DNA from: Sipunculus nudus
Taxonomy: Eukaryota; Annelida; Sipuncula; Golfingiida; Sipunculidae
Direction of reading: 5' to 3'
DNA length: 64,000 nt
Assembly: GCA_026874595.1 (NCBI GenBank)
Contig: CM049316.1
Coordinates: 32,101,339-32,165,338 of the forward strand
This document shows positions 45,735 through 56,990 of the stretch, piece after piece. The number at the start of each line of letters is the position of its first letter. Positions within the stretch are counted from its first letter, which is position 1. Made by a program: the position numbers and the translations under genes. The notes under the pieces were generated by a model, which was not told where the DNA came from, made no database searches, and saw nothing but the letters and a program-made list of their open reading frames with translations.

Positions 45735-45902
45735 TAATCTTTTGGATCGATTACACCACATTGCAATAAATTCAACGGAATATGATACTAAAAGGCTATT
45801 CATCGATATAACCGTTTAAAATAGGTAATATTAAGCCTATATGACACCAGTCATAGGTATGGATATAAATTATAAAGATAGCAGAAGGTAAATATTTGCA
45901 TT

Positions 45903-45960
<58 letters not shown>
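45735..45960. repeat. 185-bp block R1, nearly identical to 47870-48055
   Basis: ATAATCTTTTGGATCGATTACACC through AGATAGCAGAAGGTAAATATTTGCATTCTTATATAT is repeated at 47870-48055 with only a few differences (for example GGTAATATT/GGTAACATT and ACACCAGTCATAGG/ACGCCAGTCAAAGG). Both end in a (TA)n run, long here (45906-45960) and short there. Confidence 0.9.
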
Positions 45961-45962
<2 letters not shown>

Positions 45963-46019
45963 AATATGTTGTTTAAAAATACATTCTCAATTAATGCTTC
46001 TTACTGAACGCTTTACCAT

Positions 46020-46730
46020 ACTTCCACCTGACTTTACATTTTAATTTTTATCTCAGCTGACTGAAAGTCAAATATGGTATAGGATTGACGAATTGTCCAT
46101 CGGCCGTGCGAGGGTCCGGCCATGCAGGGCACAGAACGTAACTGCTAACCCTAGAAACTTCTTATTCCGGGAGGTCAATAAAATATATCTTTTGATATAT
46201 GAAATCAGGTCACAGCGACATATATCAACCGATCTATGGGATTGTTAGTACCCCCGGAATAATAAAGAAAAATGATAAAGACCTCCCGTATTTTGATAAT
46301 TAATGATAAGATTGCTATGAACTTTGCATTGAATATTGACCATGAATAAGTTCCCAAAAATGGTGGCGCCACATGTGTTTTTTTCTAATTCTACCTTTTT
46401 CGATTTTTGAGACAGTCAAATGACAGCATTCATGTTCGTCTGTGGTTTAATCTGACGTCCCTATACCTGGTGCGTTTATTGGTTATAACTAGTTTCTTCG
46501 TCTCCTGAAGACTTGTGACGCCACTTGTATTTCGTGTCTATTTTTTATGCATTTTTTCTTTATTTTGAGACTAGCAAATTACATTGATACAATCAGTTTC
46601 TAAACTGTGGTTTCATCAAGTGTCCTGAAATCTTATGTCTCATAGTAATCGCCCAGTCTGTCCGTCTTCCGTGTGTCCGTCAAAGTCATTTCCAGATTAT
46701 AACTCCAGTTTTGATCGACATATGGATTTC
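46020..46730. repeat. Dispersed repeat family 1, one copy
   Basis: Starts TTTTATCTCAGCTGACTGAAAGTC, followed by GGTCACAGCGACATATATC, CTATGGGATTGTTAGTACCCCC, TTGACCATGAATAAGTTCCC and ATGGTGGCGCCACATGTG. These are the signature motifs of the family. Confidence 0.75.
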
Positions 46731-46799
46731 AAACAAGACTTGTATATGGCCCACTTCTAAAGGTGAACCATTGATTATTTTGGGATTAAAGGTCAAGAT

Positions 46800-47860
46800 C
46801 ACAGGACCCAATTTTTAGCGAACCTGTGAGCTTATGCGATGGTGCGGCGTCGTGCGTCCTGCGTCGTCTGTCGTGCGTCGTTCGTCGTGCGTCGTATGTA
46901 CGTTAACCATAGCTTTCTCAAAAACGGCATGAGCTAGCATCACCAATTTTTTTTGCAAATAAACAGTCATCTGAAAAACTCTATCGGATTTTGTTTATTT
47001 TTTTTCTAACTGCTTTTTCTTAGATTTTATAGGGAAAAAGCTAAAAAAAAGCTTTAAAAATCTTCTTCTCCGAAACTGTCCAGTCAAATTGTCCAATATT
47101 TCAGAGAAATGATCCCTAGAACAATCTTTCTCAAGTTTGTTCGAATGGTTCCAGTTCGGAGATTTTTGGCCGAGTTACAGGAGGTTGAACTTAGTTAACC
47201 GTGCAAAAAAGCATATTAAAATTTACATCTCATAAACAGCTGTAGCTATCATCACAAAATTTTATGCCAAAGTTGATGACATAGGTCATATCTGAAATTG
47301 AGGTATTGGTGGCGCCACCTTTTTTGTACAGGGTCATCAGTGCCTGTATCACACTGAGGGCTACAAAAATTCTTCTCTGAAACCATAAGGTCAAAATGTT
47401 TATTATCGCATAGAAATGATACTAGGGTAGTGCTCTCTGAAGTTTGTTCAAATGGTCTCTTTTCAGTGACTTTTGGCTAAGTTATTGCAAGCTGAATTTA
47501 GTCATATGCCATAACGCCCATTTTAGTCCAGTGGCTACAAAGATCTTCTTATCAAAAACCACTGGGCCAAATTCTTAAATCTTACACATTAATTATCCTC
47601 AGATGTTGATAATTCAAGTTTGTTCAAACGGTTTTGGTTCAGTGCTTTTTGATTGAGTTATGGGGAGCTGAACCTAGCCAGTTTGCTGCATTGTTCTATA
47701 TGAGTTAAAAACCTGTAAAACGTGTTTCGACTGATGCCACTGAAGCCAGTTTGTTAAATATTTACAAGAATAATTCCTACAATAATTCTTATAATAATTG
47801 CCATTAACGGTTCCACATGAATGATTTTTGGCTGAATTATGGAGATTGAATTGAGTCATT
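46800..47860. repeat. CGTCGTGCGTCGT-type dispersed repeat with internal units of about 180 bp
   Basis: Starts GTGAGCTTATGCGATGGTGCGGCGTCGTGCGTCC followed by several CGTCGTGCGTCGT. It continues with repeated blocks of the type CTACAAA-ATCTTCTTCTC-GAAAC-----G-CCAAAT-------AT-TCA-AGAAATGAT and TTTGTTCAAATGGTTC--TTCAG-GA-TTTTGGC-GAGTTA. Non-coding; a repeat style typical of molluscs. Confidence 0.7.
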
Positions 47861-47869
47861 TTACCATAT

Positions 47870-48055
47870 AATCTTTTGGATCGATTACACCACATTGCAA
47901 TAAATTCAACGGAATATGATACTAAAAGGCTATTCATCGATATAACCGTTTAAAATAGGTAACATTAAGCCTATATGACGCCAGTCAAAGGTATGGATAT
48001 AAATTATAAAGATAGCAGAAGGTAAATATTTGCATTCTTATATATATATATTTTA
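47870..48055. repeat. 185-bp block R2, nearly identical to 45735-45960
   Basis: See 45735-45960. This copy interrupts the CGTCGTGCGTCGT-type repeat: TTTTACCATATAATC flanks both ends (47864 and 48050), which suggests a simple insertion of the block. Confidence 0.85.
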
Positions 48056-48099
48056 CCATATAATCAATAAATTTCAAACTTATTTCAAGTAGGGACCAC

Positions 48100-48530
48100 T
48101 TTTGTGTTCAGATGGCAGCACTTGCTTTACCATTGGCAGATTGCCAGTGCCTTGATGTTGGCCATTAGCCAAGATGATGTCAGCTCTATAAATAGTTTTG
48201 GCACAGTGCCAGGATTGGAAGAAGTGCAGCCAGATTTAGGTCAAGAGTTCACTCAGTGCAGTAGCTGCATTATATTTATAGCTTTGGCAGACTGCTCACT
48301 GCATCATATTTGGCACCAAAGTTCAGCCTGCATCTATTTATAGCTGTGGCAGACTGCCAACTGTGTCAGATTATGCAACAGGTCAAGAGTTCACTCAGTG
48401 CAGCCAGGTACAGGTCAAAAGTTCACCCAGTCTAGCCAGGTGCAGGTCAAGAGTTCACTTAGTGCAGTAGTTTTAGGCAGCAATTTGTCATAGGTCACTC
48501 GGGGGCAACTGCCTTGCTCACCTAAGCCTT
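48100..48530. repeat. Degenerate tandem repeat (GGTCAAGAGTTCACTCAGTGCAG units)
   Basis: GGTCAAGAGTTCACTCAGTGCAG or variants at about 48239, 48383, 48414 and 48446, and TTTATAGCT-TGGCAGACTGC at 48276 and 48337. An irregular 32- to 60-bp array. Confidence 0.7.
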
Positions 48531-48589
48531 GTCAGCCCAGTGCATCGAACTCTGGAGAAGTTTGATGTATTGGACTGATATTTTGACCT

Positions 48590-48900
48590 GTCAATGCGTC
48601 TTTGATGGTATTCTCATTTACATGACAGGTGGTGCCACGTACATTTACTTTTGCAGTGTATGCGCCTGCTTATTTCTACAGAGGCATTTGATACATTAGC
48701 CTAAAATTGGGCATGTTTATATACATATCGGGTAGGTTTATAGTGGACAAGACTTGTGGCGCCACCTACAATAATTTTTGCACAGTGTATGTCCCTGCTT
48801 ATTTCACAGAAGGGGTTTGACATATCAATCTGACATTAGGCATATGTATATATCTCTTCGCTGTTTATAAGACTGGTGGTGCCAGCTACAACCATTGTAT
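48590..48900. repeat. Tandem repeat of about 125 bp ending in GTGGCGCCACCTACA
   Basis: GGTGGTGCCACGTACATT (48629), TGTGGCGCCACCTACAATAA (48754) and TGGTGGTGCCAGCTACAACC (48873) begin successive units. These contain TTTTGCA-AGTGTATG--CCTGCTTATTTC and GGCAT-T-TATATAC. Confidence 0.8.
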
Positions 48901-49535
48901 CCGCTAAAACAGAGTTGCTACGCTGCCGCCATTGCCGCATAGGTTTCCGGAGAACTCCTCCGAACAGAATTTTTTTTAAATTCAGAACATGTTCTTGAAA
49001 AGTAATGGTCCAGCATTGAAGCATTATATCTGGTGTAATCTGATTGCACAGGTTCGCATTAGGCCTGTAGGCCTTGTTACAAAGACTGTGGATGTATTTT
49101 AACCAAAGTTTACATTCCAAACTTTCCATTTTGGATATAGATCTGACAAGGGTCACTTCGTTAAAATATTGTGGAAGCCAAACCTTTCATTGCGAACCCT
49201 TCATCTTCCACATATGGCTCACCTGCCAATAGGAAATTCTTTTAGATTTTGGGGTCAAAAAGTTCACGGCCATATTTTCCATTCATTCACAGATTAGTTT
49301 ATGAACAATAACTCCAGACTGATTTGAAACTTGTTCTCAGGACTCACATTTTGAAAAAAAAAATCCCAAAATTATCCTTAAAGACAAATTTAGCTGAGCT
49401 TCGAGACCAAAGGATCCCTGGCTTTTTAGACTTCCCCCTTCGGAATATAATTCTGGTCACGTCTTTCAGGAATGGCATACATTCTCGAGAAAAGCTTATT
49501 ATATACACTAGCGGTATTCCCTTAATTTCGACATG
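48901..49535. other. Non-coding stretch
   Basis: No exon recognised. Contains diverged repeat-like sequence (AACTCCAGACTGATTTGAAAC at about 49310 resembles segments near 46700). Confidence 0.4.
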
Positions 49536-50090
49536 CTACTTGGCACATACTTGTTTTAGTCTGTGCAAAATAGCAACCAAGTAAGAGGTTCAGACATGTT
49601 TACGAGGTGAGGGGTTTGAAATCACGGGAATACGACTGGACATTATCAAGTGGGGGTCTATCAGCGGAGGGTTTGGTGGCCATAAGACCCGTATCTCACA
49701 AGTAGAAGCCTGAGGGAAAACTTGGTTGACCGAGCCCTTTTCTGCTAATTATAGTTGGATTCAGTTTGGACATTCTGACTAACCATTCAACTTGAATTGT
49801 CAGCTTATTCTCTGTCTGATATGCTGATACGCCCATTGATCAGAGCCAAAGCAGTTTAGTCTGACGGAACCTGTTTAAAATATTTGTCCAATATTAGACC
49901 TATTTCACAAACGGCTGTATCAGTCGTTAATGAAGGTAGATTGGACATCATAAAGTAGCAATTCATCCTCATATACGACTTGCACATAAGGTCAAAATGT
50001 AAACATTCTTAATTATTAATTATATGTCTCGAGCGTCTGGTGATGGCACATGTGTGTGTTGATTATTATTGCTGCGCCCCGTATTTAAAG

Positions 50091-51480
50091 AACTGAATAA
50101 AAAATATCGACTGTACTTAAAAAAAAAACTTACAAATGTCATCCTTGCACTTGAAATATCGCCTTACGGTAAAGAACATACGCAAATAAGAAGAAACCCA
50201 AACAAGTTCAACACCCTGGGTAATACAAGATACAAGATAACCGTATCTTCACACCTTTTAGGTTAATTTGAGTTTCTTAACATTATGTTGTGTTTCACAG
50301 GACACAAGAATAAACTGCTGCTGTTCATCTGCCATTTGTCTAAAGTAAAAATAACCCAGATATCTTCCTTGTTGAAGTACAGGAGGTATAAGAAAGATAC
50401 AGTTGAAGATAAAATGAAATTTGGTTGAGATATGTGGTTGCTTATTTTACGTGAATATGTGAGTTGCATTTCAATAAGCCTTGGTCCTATACTGGGTTAT
50501 TTTTTAAAAGTTTCGTACGCTAATTAAAATGAAATAGCCGTTTTATGGATTTTATCTATTTTGCAGATCAGATTTCTGTTCAAGACAGACTTGTTTTGTA
50601 AGAAATGTTCACTGTAGCTTATTGAAATGTGGGCGATAACTGACTCGGCTTTGCAGTGCAAAAAGAAAAACGGAAAGCTGCAGCGCCTGTTAATATGAAT
50701 ATTCATAAAAACATGCTTGAGTATTCTCGTCTTAATCAGTTAGACCAATCCGATAACGGTATCGCCACCCCCACATGTTTATTACTGAGCGCTCTCCCCT
50801 TCAAGCGTCAGTCAGGTTCGGGTCTCCTATCCAGAAACCAGGGTCTACCTTATCACAACAAAAGATTTGTAAGCTGATAGATCAAGGTAAGTCAGGGCGT
50901 ACATCGAAAATTTAGATACAGAGGTACCAGCTTATATGTAATACAATCAAAAGAAAACATTATTCAGATTAAAGGAATAAACTCTTAATCTAATATACAC
51001 ATGAAATATCGTCAACTGAAAGAATAAAATACATAAGTAATTGATGAAATCACAATATCTGGCAATCCGTGTATAAACCATATGCCTAAACATGCATTTT
51101 TTCTTACATTATTTTATATGAAGTAATCTATTAATCAATTCGTATATTCAAGAAAAAATAGGATTAGGGTATACTGATGTAATCGTGTTATGAAGACTGA
51201 TATTTCCAATTCATCTCCAAAAAGATTTATGATAAAATTTACTTGGAAATATTTCTTCTGTTTGAATGTACATATTGATATGTGCGCTGAAGAAAATTAT
51301 AAGTGATAGGCACGTGTCTGAGATTAAACAAGAGGCTTATGGGTTATTGGTTAATGGGTTTTGTGAAATATAAGAATTACACATGCTGATGAGATAACAT
51401 CCAGTGCCACATAACTTGATAGCATCATATTGATTTCACAATCTTTTGATTACTCTCTTGCATATAACGCCCTGCTCTCC
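50091..51480. other. 5' flank of the dermatopontin-family gene
   Basis: AT-rich, no supported exon. Short open frames are unremarkable. Confidence 0.45.
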
Positions 51481-51495
51481 CTATATATATAAACC
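51481..51495 (+). promoter_or_regulatory. TATA-like element upstream of the dermatopontin gene
   Basis: CTATATATATAAACC lies about 310 bp 5' of the start codon. A second candidate, TATATATATAAGGG, is at 51581. Either could be a core promoter TATA box, but simple TA tracts are common in this window, so the call is weak. Confidence 0.25.
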
Positions 51496-51796
51496 GATTT
51501 CGAGAAGCGTAAGTGATTTGTCTCAGGACACCCTATCGGTAATCAGCGAAAAGAGCTCGTCGTCACAAGTTTTCACCCTCATATATATATAAGGGTAACT
51601 CATAGTCATATATATGTATGGTCTGCGAGGCCGTCCTCGTCCAGTTCTGGGCTCATATTTTACCTTTATTCCTGATTGATAACATTCATTAATACTTTAC
51701 TGTTCATAGTTCATAGTTAGACATTATATGTAGACCAGATGGGTAATCATGCACAGTACAAAAATAAAGCTTATTTGGAATTCTTTTCCAGTGACA

Positions 51797-52110
51797 ATGC
51801 GTCTGACACTCGCTGTCCTTGTGTTATGTGTTTCACTGGCGGTTGCCTGGGATAACTCCTGGGATGAGCCTTTAAACAAGGAATGTTTCTATGGCACCTC
51901 TTTCGTCCGCGTGGCCAGTATCCATGACAACGGGAAGGAGGATCGTCAATTTCAGTTTGAATGTGGTGGTCGTAATGTAGCGACGTCTCATCAATGTTAC
52001 TGGACGGGTTATGTCAACCAGTTCGATGGTCCGATGAACTTTCGCTGCCACGAAAACTTCGTTGTGACTGGCGTATCCAGCTATCATGATGACGATACAG
52101 AAGACAGACG
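51797..52110 (+). CDS. Dermatopontin-family secreted matrix protein, exon 1
   Basis: The ATG at 51797 begins MRLTLAVLVLCVSLAVA, a clear signal peptide with likely cleavage before WDNSWDEP. An upstream in-frame ATG at 51749 would put a hydrophilic stretch before it and is less likely. The mature part carries the dermatopontin pattern: conserved Cys residues (KECFYG, FECGG, HQCYWTGY, FRCHENF), YVNQFDGPMNFRC, and the signature EDRQFQFEC. It ends EDR plus two bases at a donor CG|GTGAGTG (GT at 52111). Dermatopontins are small extracellular proteins that bind matrix and proteoglycan; members are prominent in mollusc shell matrices (family knowledge). The three exons give 168 residues, close to the usual 170-200. 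Confidence 0.93.
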
Positions 52111-54110
52111 GTGAGTGAATTAATAATATCCTAGACCAAGTTGTGGGCTCCGTAGTATATACTACAGAGCCACAACTGGGTCCACTTAATGTCCTTGCTC
52201 GTAACAACTGTATTGATACCTTTTGCATTTATCGCCAATATATTTTTTTTTGTAATTTTCTTTCTAAAAGACCCCTTTACAAAATTTACGACAAAGTTTG
52301 AGTGAAACATTTGGAAACTTATGAAACAAAACTTATTTGATTCATTGATCATTGATACAGGACGGATATATTTTGTGGGACACGTTTTCGTGTGAATCTA
52401 TATACTGCAGTTTTCACACTTCCAACGTAGAAAAGGTTCATTTTAATATTTTGGACCCAGTGTATTGGTAGAACCAGACCTGCCTGGCATATATTTTGTG
52501 TACTGATGTCCATACATGATACTTTCATATGTACTTAGTTTCTTCTGCTGAATTTGGTCGCGCATTACGAAAAGCTTTCATGTATTTTTTGCAGCATAAA
52601 GTCCACACAAATTTAAGGAGTGTTTCCAGTAGCGGATTTATTCCTGCCCCCTTTTTTACCAATAAAATTGGGATATAGAATAATCAGTACCGAAAAACAA
52701 ATTTGCAATTATGATGGGTTTAAATCTACCCTGGAATGCGCCATTGCATCCTATATTTTCACCTTTGTTCTGTATCTGCCCCTGGTGTGCGGTGTCTGTG
52801 GAAGAAGCGAGTTTATTGGAGATGAGGTCTGAAAGGCTAAATTAAATGTCTAAGTTGACCTATCGCATTTTATCCACCATTCTTCTTGCTAGGACATCCT
52901 AGTTTCAAGACTTTGATAAATACATTCTATAAGAACGGCATGGGGCAATTGTGTTTTATTTAATTTGAATGATATAAAATTACAAATGTAAATGTTTAGT
53001 TTTAATCTGAATTATAATATATGTATATATTTAAAGGCATATAATTTGAAATGTTACTGTTATTAGGGTTTTGTTCCTTACCATCAATTTGATTAGCTTA
53101 TTCGAATATTTTTTTTCTCAATTCAGTCCCAATTACCATTTTAAATTTCGAAATTCACTAATTGGAGAATATATTGAAGATGATATTAAAGTGCAATATT
53201 GAATTTAAGTCAATGAAAAAAGTCAAATAACTTTAATTATGAGTAATTATTTTCTTATTGAGCTGAAGCACATCAACATTTTGGTGGGTATGTTCCCATG
53301 AAACGGCATGGGGGATTCATTTTTGTTTGACTATATTTCATTAAAATCCAATCTTAATTTAATTTAGAAGCGTCTCATGTTAATAAGATAATTAAGATAG
53401 AAAAATATTTAAATGAAAGGCAGCAATTGATTAATTCTTCATATAAACTGGTTTTATTTCTTTTACTCCCGATGATTTTCACTAGGACTTTGTTTCGTGG
53501 CTTGTCCTTTTTTAATCTCCTTCTGGCCACTTGAAATGTGGAAATAGAGGGATTTCTTTACAAATCGTCTTGGACATACCTACTTTATACTTTGCATGGA
53601 AATATATATTTTAGCGCATATAACCAGCAGTATATTTCAAGAATGATAAATTACTATTTTGCAAGCATGAATTAGGATTCACGAGCCACTTAAAAATGAT
53701 TCGCCCGATCAATCCTTCAGAATTTACTAAGGTTTAGTGATTCGTTTGAATAAATTATATTCAGGAAATAAACTTCCAAGGATTTCCTTCACCTGCATCC
53801 GTCTCAGTCAATCGCAATTCATACTGATGAGCACTTCAGAACCTTCTTGCAAACTTAACTTACAGAACTAATACCACAAATCATTTATATCTTGGAATGT
53901 CTGACAACGTTTAGTTTGATCAAATTAGATTGTTACATTTTATACATATCAGGTAGCATTGTACCATCATAGGCTCAGTGATACTTAAAGGAAGAGCAAA
54001 ACCTAATTGATAAGAAGAAAAATTTATTTGGTGTTACCCTATTCAGCGTCTTGGGATTCCAGGGTTACTTTCAGGTGCGGACGTACAAGTACTTGTGTAT
54101 ATATATATAT

Positions 54111-54160
<50 letters not shown>

Positions 54161-54708
54161 TGATCGTCGTGTTCTTCCTGATCATCCTGGCAAAATCCTG
54201 ATCGAGATCTAGGTTGGTTTGACCAGATCTCGAACATGATTCATATGAGGCAAAGTCCCGATTCCCAAACAATGACTCCAACTCCAGTCAAACCAAGGTT
54301 ACAGCGTGATCAAGCTCGTAATTTTTTTTTAAGATTTAGACAGGAGTATGGCTGTTTAAGTAATCAAATGAATTTGCTTTATATTCATCATTTATTATGC
54401 TGTATGTCAACTAACTTAATTAGGATTTGGGCTGGTATTCTGATGATTTCTGGACATAAAAAAATATACATGGAGTAAAAAAGTTACACTTTAGATTTTT
54501 TAAACGAAAACTATTTAAACATTGTACATTAAACACTTGATTTTATTCCAAAATGTAAAAAGAATGGAAAGTAGAAACAAACGTATTTTGTCCGAGTCTC
54601 TTGGTATACTCATTGCACGGTAAATTTATAAACTCTTTGACAGGTCTTAGCAGGTTTCATTCAAATATATATAAAAAGTGGTTTAATTAAAATTTGAATT
54701 CCATACAG
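52111..54708. other. Intron 1 of the dermatopontin gene
   Basis: A 2.6-kb GT-AG intron. It contains a (TA)n tract at 54096-54160 and no other recognisable gene. Short frames through the TA tract are artefacts. Confidence 0.75.
54096..54160. repeat. (TA)n microsatellite
   Basis: Nearly pure TA run in intron 1 of the dermatopontin gene. Confidence 0.97.
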
Positions 54709-54861
54709 CTTCAATTTCAAGTGTTGTCAGATGAAAAAGTATCGGCAGAAGGACTGCCACTCGACAGCTTACATCAACTACTGGGATGATCCCATGGACT
54801 ACAGGGTACCGAGGGACAGCGTCATCAGAGGCTTCTACAGTTACCATAGAGACGACAAGGA
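54709..54861 (+). CDS. Dermatopontin-family protein, exon 2
   Basis: The acceptor TTCCATACAG ends at 54708. The first base completes Arg with exon 1, giving EDR-R-FNFKCCQMK, the second signature repeat with the family's adjacent cysteines. It continues KDCHSTAYINYWDDPMDYRV and IRGFYSYHRDDK, and ends with two bases (GA) at a donor GTAAGC (GT at 54862). 153 bp, phase 2 at both introns. The paired NxxDxPMx(F/Y)R segments in exons 1 and 2 show the internal repeat typical of the family. Confidence 0.93.
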
Positions 54862-55240
54862 GTAAGCATAAACTCCTCAAACTGTACAGTATATTCTGCC
54901 TGTATTTAATGTGTACATAGAAAATATACCATTGGTTGCTTCTTCTGAATCTGTCATGAGACATTTATGAAGCCGGTGATGAGGAATCATGAATCGCAAA
55001 TTAATAATGAGTCATAAATCGCAGACTAATTATTAATAAGTTGATTGTAATATTTCTAATTTCAAATATGCCATGGAAACTTTTAAAACACTGAATATTA
55101 AACATGTTTGAAGAATATTGGAATTCTTTGCTGTTTCCTTGCAAATTCTAGATTTTTTTCTCGGATTTCTAACTCGGCCATCTCATTCAAACATTCAAAT
55201 GAATTATTCACATATATACATGCACACATTCACATAAACA

Positions 55241-55284
<44 letters not shown>

Positions 55285-55286
<2 letters not shown>

Positions 55287-56264
55287 GTAGAACGCCTGTA
55301 TTACGGTCACCATAGGGACTGGATTAAAGTGGCCTTATTACAGGAGTGGCATTATACAGGACTTGACCAGGAAAGGGGGTTAAAATGTGACACGAGACTA
55401 ATTTTAAATCCTTATTGCAATCTCCATACTGTTCCATGATCTCTGGCTTCCTTTTAATTATGTTTTGAACTTGAGTTCGGCCGACACCATAGACTTCTGC
55501 TAGCTGTCGGCTGCTTTTCCCGTCATCACTCTTTCTGATCAGATCTACCTTTTCTTTGAAAGCAAGTTTATGTCTTTTCTTGGTCGCCATAATGGTCAAA
55601 ATGATTGTGACAAAGTATGCATAACATTTTATACATGTAAAAATGTTCATTTTGCATTCATAATAATTCATGTATAAGTTTGTGTGATGTTTGCCGCACT
55701 GTTTTCGTTTGATGTACGTGTTCACAAGGACATCAAAGAAAGTTTAAAGATTAACAGATTGCCTACAGTTTTTCTGATGACATAATCATCGGGACCCACT
55801 GGTTTTCATTCGTTAATTAAATGACAAACCCCCTGATTAAGATCTGATTCCACAAAATAGACGCAGGTGGGAAAATAGGCCTTACTTTTGTGCATACTAA
55901 TCTGGCTGAGTGGCGTAGTACGACGCTGGCTACCGTACGTGTCAAACATCTCAGTCACGGTCGAGTGATTACCTTTATCCATGCACTCATTAACAGACAG
56001 TAAACTGTGTGAGCGGACACTTGTGTAATGATATTGAACCCAGAAGTGGCCGCTCGATTTGATGAGCCCATGTCACGGAGGCACTGCCCCTGACCGTAAT
56101 TGTGGCGTTTCCACCCTGCCGGACCGATAACCTGGCCGTAATACAGAATAGAGGAGTGACCGTAATTGACAACAAAATGATTATGAACTATAACGGTCGA
56201 AGAAAATCTGACCGTTATAGACGTATTGACCGTTATTGAGGCGTGGCGGTTAGCAGGCGTTCTA

Positions 56265-56267
<3 letters not shown>
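55285..56267 (-). mobile_element. Internally deleted pogo/Tigger-like (Tc1-mariner superfamily) transposon
   Basis: The inverted termini are AGTAGAACGCCTG at 55286 and its reverse complement CAGGCGTTCTACT at 56254-56266. Flanking dinucleotides are TA, in a TA-rich target, as expected for this superfamily. The minus strand encodes a CENP-B/pogo N-terminal helix-turn-helix (see 55324-55590), but the catalytic DDE domain is absent. At 983 bp it is therefore a deletion derivative. It lies in intron 2 of the dermatopontin gene, antisense to it. Confidence 0.85.
55324..55590 (-). pseudogene. Truncated pogo/Tigger transposase, CENP-B N-terminal (HTH_psq-like) domain only
   Basis: The ATG (complement of 55588-55590) starts MATKKRHKLAFKEKVDLIRK, followed by GKSSRQLAEVYGVGRTQVQN and IIKRKPEIME. 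This is the DNA-binding helix-turn-helix found at the N-terminus of pogo/Tigger transposases and CENP-B. After about 65 residues the frame runs into terminal-repeat sequence and stops; the second HTH and DDE nuclease are deleted. The frame is open further upstream but that part is not transposase-like. It might produce a free DNA-binding domain if expressed (inference). Confidence 0.8.
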
Positions 56268-56308
<41 letters not shown>

Positions 56309-56342
56309 TTTGTGCGTGTTTCAATAGAAATAAACATCATTG

Positions 56343-56375
<33 letters not shown>

Positions 56376-56376
56376 G
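56268..56376. repeat. (TA)n microsatellites flanking the pogo insertion
   Basis: TA runs at 56268-56306 and 56344-56374, with a matching run on the other side at 55244-55284. Confidence 0.9.
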
Positions 56377-56413
56377 TCTGTTTAATTTGGAATGTAATAC
56401 TTTTCTTTCTCAG

Positions 56414-56453
56414 GGACCGTAGATGGAAGGTGCACATATGCCGTTTCCAGTAA
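56414..56453 (+). CDS. Dermatopontin-family protein, exon 3 (C-terminus)
   Basis: The acceptor TTTTCTTTCTCAG ends at 56413. The first base completes Glu with exon 2, giving KE-DRRWKVHICRFQ and a TAA at 56451-56453. This is the third EDR[RQ][FW] signature repeat with the final cysteine, so the protein is complete at 168 residues. Confidence 0.93.
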
Positions 56454-56807
56454 CAAAAAGCAACATCCATACAGGAACAGGAATAAGTTTGTTACGAGAA
56501 ATGAAATTCGAAAGCGGAAAACATATAAAATGCAAATGAATCCCTGCTTAAAACTCTTTCCCCGCTGCTCATTTTTTCTTGCAACTTTGTACTTGCAAAT
56601 TTCGTCTCTATTTCTTATGAACTGTTTAAGAGGATATGGGCATTAGGTTAATATATATTTGTTAGATGATATATGCTTGAAAGTCTGTTCGCCACAAACA
56701 TTTGTCCAACCTTTATTTTATAATAAAAAACCGTACCTCCTGGTATAACAAACAATACAAATTAACCTTCATACCTAGGTTAAAATTCCAAGGACAGAGA
56801 TAACATG

Positions 56808-56813
56808 AATAAA
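56808..56813 (+). terminator. Polyadenylation signal of the dermatopontin gene
   Basis: AATAAA in ATGAATAAAAGCC, about 355 bp after the stop. An alternative AATAAA is at 56722-56727. Either could serve. Confidence 0.5.
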
Positions 56814-56942
56814 AGCCTTATACAGTTTTCAAACAAAGATTTACCTGCTGTGCTTTTTTAAATAAAGTTCTTTCATGTTCAGGGAGAAATATGATGTCCT
56901 GTTCTTGTGTGCGATAGCAGTGGAGAAACAATTCCCTTATCT

Positions 56943-56944
<2 letters not shown>

Positions 56945-56980
<36 letters not shown>

Positions 56981-56990
56981 CAGAGAGAGG
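56945..56990. repeat. (GA)n microsatellite
   Basis: GAGAGAGA run with two CAGAGA interruptions, downstream of the dermatopontin gene. Confidence 0.95.

Larger units (their letters stand above)
44740..50090. repeat. Segmental duplication, copy 2 (partner 36905-40210)
   Basis: Colinear with copy 1 in at least six blocks (listed there), but expanded by insertions at 46020-49500: repeat family 1, a CGTCGTGCGTCGT-type repeat, and two tandem arrays. The membrane-protein relic present beside copy 1 was not found here. Confidence 0.65.
54862..56413. other. Intron 2 of the dermatopontin gene, with transposon insertion
   Basis: A 1.55-kb GT-AG intron, about two thirds of which is a pogo/Tigger-like element (55285-56267) inserted in a (TA)n tract. 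Further TA tracts flank it. Confidence 0.8.

Noticed and set aside
51749-51796. Using the upstream ATG at 51749 as the dermatopontin start
   Set aside because: It would place 16 mostly hydrophilic residues before a textbook signal peptide; the ATG at 51797 gives a normal secreted precursor.
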